Source of the DNA: Allolobophora icterica
Lineage: Eukaryota; Annelida; Clitellata; Crassiclitellata; Lumbricidae
Length of the DNA: 64,000 bases
Assembly (NCBI GenBank): GCA_963556255.1
Contig: OY744608.1
Span: 33,639,654-33,703,653 of the forward strand
Direction: 5' to 3'
Below, one piece after another: positions 57,357 to 64,000 of the stretch. Position 1 is the stretch's first letter. Each line of letters starts with the position of its first letter. Below the pieces are notes generated by a model. That model had not been told where the DNA came from and did not search any database. It saw nothing but the letters and a program-made list of their open reading frames with translations. Both the position numbers and the translations under genes were made by a program.

Positions 57357-57600
57357 ATAGTGGGACGTGGTGGCTCAGTGGTAAGTTCGGCGCCTTGTGA
57401 CCGGAGGGTTGCAGGTTCGAATCCCACTCTAGCCGCTAGACCTTGGGCCGTATGGACCTTGGGCAAGTCCTTCACTCGCAATTGCTCGTGGCGCTTCGGC
57501 GTGAAAATTCCGGCACAGTATCAAATGCTGTAGTCGGAAGCGCCTCTGAGTAGTAGTTGACTTCGAGAGGCACTATAAAAATATCTGGAATAAAAATAAA
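57357..57600 (+). mobile_element. tRNA-derived SINE, family S
   Basis: GTGGCTCAGTGGTAAG (A-box region) and GCAGGTTCGAATCCCAC (B-box) are close to tRNA consensus. Then come CCTTGGGCAAGTCCTTCACTC and a LINE-like 3' tail, CGGAAGCGCCTCTGAG, GGCACTATAAAAAT, ending in (AAAT)n. It differs from family T. Confidence 0.8.
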
Positions 57601-57641
57601 TAAATAAATAAATAAAATAAATAAAATTAAATAAATAAATA
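57591..57641 (+). repeat. (AAAT)n microsatellite between a SINE and a LINE end
   Basis: The tail of the plus-strand SINE meets the tail of the minus-strand LINE here. Confidence 0.9.
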
Positions 57642-57650
57642 GGAGAACCC

Positions 57651-57905
57651 TCAGTCAAATAGAATAGACTTCAAGCGCTTGTGGAACAGAGAAGGAGATA
57701 TGCTGACTGGTTCACCTCTAGTTTTATGAGGAAGGTTATTCCAGGCCGTAGGACTGACGAAAACAAAGATTCTGTGCTGAGTTGTAGAGGAGCAAGTCTG
57801 CGGGACAAGAAGAATACCCTGATAGGCCGAAAAAGGGACATGCAGCCACTGACAAATAAAGGATGGAACTACTAGAGAGTTCATGAAAATGAATGATGGG
57901 CACAA
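57651..57905 (-). pseudogene. LINE ORF2 C-terminal fragment
   Basis: The minus-strand frame holds IFVFVSPTAWNNLP and, further on, FHKRLKSILFD, matching the P-x-x-W-N-x-L-P and F-K-x-x-L-K-x-x-L-F blocks of LINE ORF2 ends. It finishes with TAG near 57653. 5' truncated. Confidence 0.7.
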
Positions 57906-58595
57906 GCCAAAATTTAAAAATATTATACATTTACAAAAAGCTTACAGTTAATAAGTAATGCTCTTAAGAAGTACATTTGGCTCGATTATTAAAGAATGTA
58001 TTGCTTGTGTATACAAAATGTAAGTAGCTGTCACCATACTTTTTTGTCAAGCTTTGCTGTAAGCTTTTAAATCTCTATAGACTAAATTCTGAGTTTCAGA
58101 TTTATTAAAACCAGAAAGAGAAATAACGTGGCCATTGCAAAACTCCATTTATTTAACATTCGACAAGAAAACTGAAAGGACCCAGAATTTGGTAGCTCGT
58201 CTAAGTGATTAAATACAAAATTCCTGACATTTAGCAGCATTTACAACTATATTAATAGAAACTGCTGTATATTATTATACTGTGACTGATTTTCTAACTT
58301 TGATAATGGAAGCGCCTGTCTGGTAATTCTTCTTGGCATATTGAAATACATATTTAGTTTTATGCTTTTCCATAATGCAGGTAGCTTCATCATCTCTTCA
58401 GTGCACTGGCTAAACTGTCTCTTGTTTGGGTGTTTGTTTTAACTGGTGTCATAACTGTGAACCTTGTCGAGCGCCTTCTAATTACACATTTATAAGTTCA
58501 AAATCTTTTTTATCTGCAGAAACTATTTCTACATCCGCATCTAAATTTAACTTAAGGACATGAAAGATTCACATTTACGCCCGGATAACAGAATG
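57906..58595. other. Probable intron, nothing recognised
   Basis: AT-rich, no supported exon. Confidence 0.4.
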
Positions 58596-58603
58596 ATCTA
58601 GAG

Positions 58604-59734
58604 CAGTGTCTCGCAAACTTTTTAAACTCCCGGCACACTCAGCAAAGCAAATTTTTATCGCGGCACACCAATTAAAATTTATGAAAATTACAAGACCAAC
58701 AGCAATAATTTCAGTTTGGCATATTTTAAGCTTGTCATTTTAGTCCAATAATAGCGAAACTAAAGCAGATTTTTAATTGACTAATCATCACTAATGCGAT
58801 GAATGAGCTTGTTTATGAGAGCATAATTATTAACTCTTGACGCGGTTCGATAGCCGACAGGCAGACATGCATTTCAGCATCCACCATCTGTAGTCACTCT
58901 CGGTTTTTCGATTTCATTTCTGTTAGAACAGAAAATCCAACTTCGCAGAGATAGGAAGGTCCAAACGGCAGCAAACACTTGACTGCTTTCGTGGTCAAGA
59001 CTGGATATTGGCTTAGAATTGAGATCCAAAATGCTGACAACTCTTGATCAGCAAAAGAGCCTCTGTGAACCAAATCGTTCTTAAGATCGATGAGACTCTC
59101 TTCTTCAGCCATCGTCAGACCGGTGCATTCGTGATTTACGAATGGATTGATGAACCATTTATACTCTTGTTTCCAGTGAAGGAAAGTATTTGGCGAATGT
59201 TAAAGCGAGATTTCCCAGCGTCTCCGTAATTTTCTCCATTATTATGCTCTTGTGTGGAGAAGCATCAAGACCTTGGTCTCGAGGACAACAAGACTGCATG
59301 ACTGTGAAATGTCTGTGATTATGTTTTCTTTTGAACCTTGAAGACTCAAATTTAAGGTGTTCAACCTTTCGAAAAGATCGTTGAGGAATGTCACTTCAGC
59401 CATCAAATGTCGTGAAGAAATTCAAAACCAGAAGTCATGCATGCATAGTATCAAAAAAGGAAATAACGACGTTGAGAGGAGGGTGAACACATAAATAACA
59501 TAGAATAGATTAATGTCACTAGAGGTTTTACTTTTGATCACATAACATCGAATAACTGTGAATGATAAACTATTCTTTAAAATTAAAACATTTAAAAGCT
59601 GAAAATTGTATTTATGAAATGATTTCTTATAAAGTCAATTAAAGGGACTAGCGAATTTTAGGTTTCTCTCGCGGCACACCTGAAATCTCGCACGGCACAC
59701 TAGTGTGCCGCGGCACACAGTTTGCGATACACTG
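58604..59734. mobile_element. Deleted hAT (Buster-like) element, 1131 bp
   Basis: The left end CAGTGTCTCGCAAACTTTTT and right end ...CAGTTTGCGATACACTG are inverted repeats with CGGCACAC repeats just inside. An exact 8-bp duplication ATCTAGAG flanks it (58596-58603 and 59735-59742). The minus strand keeps the C-terminal dimerisation region of a transposase. A 30-bp piece of the family F right end (GGTCTCGAGGACAACAAGAC, about 59275-59294) is embedded within. Confidence 0.88.
58894..59112 (-). pseudogene. hAT transposase C-terminal (dimerisation) fragment
   Basis: The 72-residue frame includes LSAFWISILSQYPVLTTKAV, then LLPFGPSYLCEVGFSVL and MKSKNRE. F-W-x-x-x-x-x-x-Y-P-x-L-x-x-x-A and P-F-x-x-x-Y-L-C-E-x-x-F-S are the hallmarks of the hAT dimerisation region in Buster/ZBED5-like transposases. 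The catalytic RNase-H part and BED finger are deleted. Confidence 0.82.
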
Positions 59735-59742
59735 ATCTAGAG

Positions 59743-62462
59743 CCATCTGCTCTGTTAAGAGAAGCAATCTTTCAATTCTGTATGGCTCTTACCTCATAAT
59801 GAAAAGAAGGAAGGCAGAATGCTGAACTCTGAAGGAACTTATTGAATGCCATCAAAGACTCTGTATATATCTTTGAACTGATATGGATACATCTATTTTC
59901 AAAGAAGCATTAGATATGGAACTGACAACAGTGTCATCAGCATCTACCTGTCATGCCCTTGCAGCCTAGTATTAATCACAACATACAGAAAATATAAAAA
60001 AATTAATCTATACCTTTGTCAAATTTTGACTGATTTTCTAAAGGTTTACATAAAATGACATTAAAACACGTTGCCTATTAGAAATGGTTGTAAGATTTAA
60101 TTAAATTTAAATTTAATGCAAAAACTGTTCCTATAAATTTGCAAAAAGTTGTGCATGTCAAGTACTTATTGAAGCCATTCTAATTTTTTAATAGCTCAAC
60201 CACAAATAAGAATCGTAGGTGAACTCAATGAAAAATTTGATGAAATATGACCATGTCTCACAAATTTAAAATAAATCAAAACTGGGTTGTTTTGGGGCTG
60301 GAATTCCTGTATATTTTGTTGTATATTGAATGTTTTGCCACAAATAGCAAAAGTTACAAATTTTTAATGATGTAGGTTGCTTTGTGGCTACGTTTGAGAG
60401 CTTCATGAGTTAAAAATTTATTTAAACTATGACCCTACCGAAGTTGCTGTGTCTAGGAGATGTTAATGTTAATGAGGAAATTATCTTGGAGTGTTATTGT
60501 ATGCATTGAGACTACCATCTATGAAATCATTATAGAATCCAGTTAAGATGAGTATGTATGTGGTTGTTTGTTTAATAATTGATGGACATTACTTCAAATT
60601 AAGGCATGAAGGGAACATGTTAAATTGAATTTTCTGGCATGGCATCACAATAATTGAAAAAATACTTAGGCAGAAAAACTCTACTTGAGGACTTACAGTC
60701 TGATAGCTCACAAGGTTTATACAATATACATAAGTACATATACAAAAAGAACTCATTTTGACCCATTTTATGCCTACTTGCCTTCTGAACGTGTTTCTTG
60801 AAGTTAACGTTTCCAACTTTGTGAAGGTATTCTCAGGCATGGTTATAAATCTTGAATGTATTCTGATAAACTTTAAAATAATTTTTGAATCTACATAAAA
60901 TCCTTGATTTTGGCTGACATTTACATATAATGACCGATGTGATAGGTTTTTAACAGTGAGTTTTAAGTTTTAAACTTCCTAACAGAAATGTTATCTTTAT
61001 GCAAAAAACCTGAAAATCAGAATAGGGTACAGAATCAAAATTCCTGCATTGATATTAGTCATAAAGCTCAAATTAGGGGAATAATGAAGATGTTTTAAAA
61101 TTTTCATTTGTTTAAGTACACTTATGTTTCAGGCACAGAAGAAAAAGATTCTTTTGCAACTTCAGCTATTTTTTACTTTGACCAAATTGCCTGTGTGATA
61201 GTTTAAACTACTCATTTTGGTGACTTAAATATTACCAGTAGTAGAGAGTAACTTAAGCTTTCTATTAATTAGATGTTGGCCAACTGAGAGTAGTTAGAAG
61301 AAAGTGTACAGTAGTAATGCTTGAAATTGTTGAGGGTTATGATGCAATGTGCAGTTAAACCTCTTTGATCACGGACTTTAAATGTAGTGTGTGTCATTAT
61401 GTTGATAAGTGTGACAGTAAACCGAGTTTCTTAGCAATCAGGTTATCAGGTGCATGGTAGCAATTGGGTTATCAGATGACATCCTAATGTTAAATGTAAA
61501 TGTAAATCTATAGCAACCATTTGGCCTCTACCTTGCTGCTTTGCAATGAATTGATTGGGAGAGATTTTTCAACACAGCTGCTGCTGCGCATTTGAATGGA
61601 TGCCTTGCCATTTAAGACCCTGTATACCGACCGTCCTAGCATGAGATTAATATCTCGTGAACGAGCCATGATCATTGTGCAAAGCCGTTTAAAACAATAA
61701 GGTTATGTTTGGATGGACCCATGCTATTAAATTCATCTGTTTAATGAAGAAACTGAATAAATATATTTGTAATATTTATATGCATTATAATGAATAAAGA
61801 TTTCTATTAGCACACTGCAGTAGCCAATATTCTAATGTCCCATGGCACAATGTCATCTAATGGTGACCAGGGCTGTCAATAAAGTGTGTAGTAGAATAAA
61901 ATAGGTATTCTTTGGCTGTCATTAAGCAGCGTCCATGTACTTTAACACATAGTCGGCTCTGTTTATTCTGAACATTTTACCCATTTGGCACTATTAGAGA
62001 AAGTGGATTTTGTAGATGTGCAACGTCTAATTGTTTTATAAACCAATGGTGTACACTCCTTACACAGTGCCTTCTATAGTAGGATGCGTGTAACCTATCA
62101 ACTTTGCAAAAATTCATTTGAATTGATGCATGTGACACATTACAGGTTATATCTAGTTATAAATGTCTTCTGAAGCTGTAAAAGCACAAAAGAATGGCAA
62201 GAATGAATTATTGAGGATTTGAAAGTAGTTGGATGGAGACCAATGAAAACTAAATCCAAACAATGTTGCCTATTATAATTTAGCTTAATAGGAAGTGGAT
62301 GCTGGCTTATGCTATAACTGTTTTGGGGTTTTGTGCCTAGTATGCACTCTGTAAAGTCGACCATACACCAGTCCAACTCGTTCCAATTTCTCCAATCAGT
62401 TCTGATCCGATGGGATCGGGTTGGTGTTATTTAGAATAAAGCCTCAGTCGTCAGTGATTGAT
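59743..62462. other. AT-rich region without recognised gene
   Basis: About 2.7 kb. A possible acceptor (TTATGTTTCAG, about 61134) does not lead to a usefully long open frame in the needed phase. No element ends seen. Confidence 0.4.
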
Positions 62463-62526
62463 GTCAGTTTGTCAGGATGTCAGTTTGTCAGGATGTCAGT
62501 TTGTCAGGATGTCAGTTTGTCAGGAT
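62463..62526 (+). repeat. 16-bp tandem repeat, 4 perfect copies
   Basis: GTCAGTTTGTCAGGAT four times, identical; the flanks contain partial GTCAGT units. Confidence 0.95.
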
Positions 62527-63589
62527 GTTTCAGTCTGGTTGGATTCCGGTTGGGTCAGTGTATAATGATACCCAGTTGGCCGACTGACTCCAGTAGACCC
62601 CCAGAAAGTGGGCGTGTCTAAGCAAGCGGCTGAAAGCAGGTTGAATGTTATGCAATTATGATGGCTCTCAGATAAATACACAATAATATATACAAAATAA
62701 TAATGTAATTATTACATTCTAATATGGTAATTAAAAATATTATTAATGTATTGTTACTGATAATTACAGTTTATAAATATGTAATATATTTATATAGCTT
62801 ATGTAAGATGTCATTGGCTTCCACAACTGGCTATGTATTGACTTACATTATCATCAGTTCATGAGACCACTCATCTGAGGTCAATTGGTGCAAATAAAGA
62901 ATCTCCACTGTGTTCTGTCATTTGTCAAGTGCTCCTCTCATGTTTAGTGCAAGTGGTATTATGTCTCGTTTATATTGTCTGTCCAGTGCAGTCTTGATCT
63001 TCCTTGTTTGTCTTTCCTTTGAATCTTATGCATGTATTGCGTTGTGTGGGATTCAATCATCTCACATTCTTTATACATGGCCAGAACAGCTCATGGGTCA
63101 GTTAAGGCATTTTATAAGTTAATGCAGTGTGAGAATTGTAGAAAAAAGACTGGGGGGGGGTTAGACTTTGGTGAGTTTGATCCATGTGGAGTTGAATATT
63201 TTATTTGTATTTTGCAAACTGGGAAAATTCAAAAATGCAAAAGAAAGCTTAAACTCCTTAAAGTGATGATATCACCAAATTTATTAGTATACAATTCACA
63301 TGGTCACAAATCTCACAATAAACCAGAGCAATACTTTATTAGTAACCCACAAAGCGATTTGTGAAAGAAAATGCTAAAATATATGTGCACAATATAATCA
63401 CACTAGAACAACTGAGGGGGTTGGAAACGACCCCCTGGGGGTGTGCAATGAAGACTTAACCGGGGGTCCTAAGAAAGACTAGAGGGGTTGAACCCCCAAA
63501 CCCCGGATAATTCACACCCTGAGTAAATGTTCTCATTCTCTAACGTAGCTCAGGTAATTAGTCTAATTTGTATTCAGAAAGAAATTTGT
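62527..63589. other. Intergenic or intronic sequence, nothing recognised
   Basis: G/C-run blocks at 63415-63500 (GGGGGTTGGAAACGACCCCC and similar) may be a MITE end, but no partner was found. Confidence 0.35.
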
Positions 63590-63962
63590 GTTTTAAAAGA
63601 CAATGAAAATATCTCTAATATGATATATGCCCTTGAGTGTGATATTCAGGTTTATCTGCATCATCTGGCATCTAATGCTCTGAATACAGTAGCCACAATG
63701 CAGCGAGCATTGGGGGCACTTGGCAGCTGGATGTCATCCAATCATCTGTGCCTCAATGCATCCAAAATGCAATTTATATGGCTGGGTAATGGGCCGCAGC
63801 TGGAAAAAATAAATTCTCGGGTTATATCTGCTGATTTCCGTCACTTTGTCTACTCGACATCTGTCCGCAATCCTGGGATTGTTCTTGATCACGAGCTTAC
63901 CTTTTCTGAACACCTAAATCTTTTATGCCATGCTTGTTTTTTTTCAGTTCAATGCAGCAATT
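63590..63962 (+). pseudogene. LINE reverse transcriptase fragment with disrupted YADD site
   Basis: The plus-strand frame includes CDIQVYLHHLASNALNTVAT, ALGALGSWMSSNHLCLNASK and IVLDHELTFSEHLNLLCHAC. It matches the palm/thumb region of CR1/jockey-group LINE reverse transcriptases: D-D-x-Q-x-Y, then L..W...N.L.LN..K and G-x-x-L-D..L.F..H. Where the catalytic Y-A-D-D should be, the sequence reads Y-A-L-E-C-D, so the active site is lost. The frame shifts near 63945 and the element continues past the window. Confidence 0.78.
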
Positions 63963-64000
63963 TTAGGTAATATCCCAGTGACTCTCACCCAATGCCACAC

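Noticed and set aside
61135..61205. Sixth exon of the 48138-57138 gene after TTATGTTTCAG
   Set aside because: In the phase required by the donor at 57138 the frame closes after about 15 codons, and the composition does not resemble the other exons.

Overview
This window is eukaryotic DNA: coding exons are split by GT-AG introns, gene density is very low, and most of the sequence is interspersed repeats, MITEs, 5'-truncated LINEs, SINEs, minisatellites and microsatellites. The repeat repertoire, the frequent TAGGCCTA-like words and a single-exon GT92 glycosyltransferase suggest a marine invertebrate, most likely a deuterostome such as an echinoderm or hemichordate. That placement is inferred from style, not proven.

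Genes. (1) 47-579 (+) is the terminal coding exon of a protein with a proline-rich tail carrying four PPxY motifs. (2) 5450-6646 (+) is a complete single-exon type II membrane glycosyltransferase of family GT92, overlapped at its start by another reading frame. (3) 48138-57138 (+) holds five consecutive, phase-compatible internal exons (about 624 residues) of a long Ser/Pro-rich, probably disordered protein that I cannot name. One exon carries a 13-residue tandem repeat, and both gene ends lie outside the recognised exons. A short possible first exon (10704-10741) in a CpG-rich patch is speculative. I see no operon-like or pathway link between these genes.

Mobile DNA. The striking feature is a crowd of short non-autonomous elements. 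Thirteen have terminal inverted repeats and 8-bp (or near 8-bp) flanking duplications like hAT transposons, at 8072, 11823, 14419, 29073, 30558, 35278, 36016, 37674, 38049 (nested inside the previous one), 38998, 45182, 48813 and 58604. Several otherwise different families share a terminal CANNGGCG-type motif. There is also a deleted Tc1/mariner element with perfect 25-bp TIRs (32430-33043), an element with TA flanks (52307-52777), and an 888-bp palindrome-rich element (17557-18444) that splits a LINE 3' end. LINE remnants (2212-3580, 15716-16130, 17495-18575, 25719-25880, 43500-43735, 46294-46500, 55312-55560, 57651-57905, 63590-63960) are nearly all 3' ends. At least three SINE families are present: a tRNA-like one at 20987, 47540 and 56048, another tRNA-like one at 57357, and a family with a conserved GCGCTTTAGA tail at 16445, 18965, 27958 and 46087.

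Tandem repeats. The main arrays are GGAT (8726-9460), a polypurine tract (6988-7522), a diverged 20-bp array (10745-11755), a higher-order 4 x 34-bp minisatellite (21838-22952), (GA)n, (AAT)n, (CAA)n(CTA)n, (GTAT)n and others. Many microsatellites sit exactly at the 3' ends of LINE or SINE copies. Two long near-perfect hairpins (23264-23321 and 33976-34067) are not explained by any repeat family. Everything here was read by eye without database searches.
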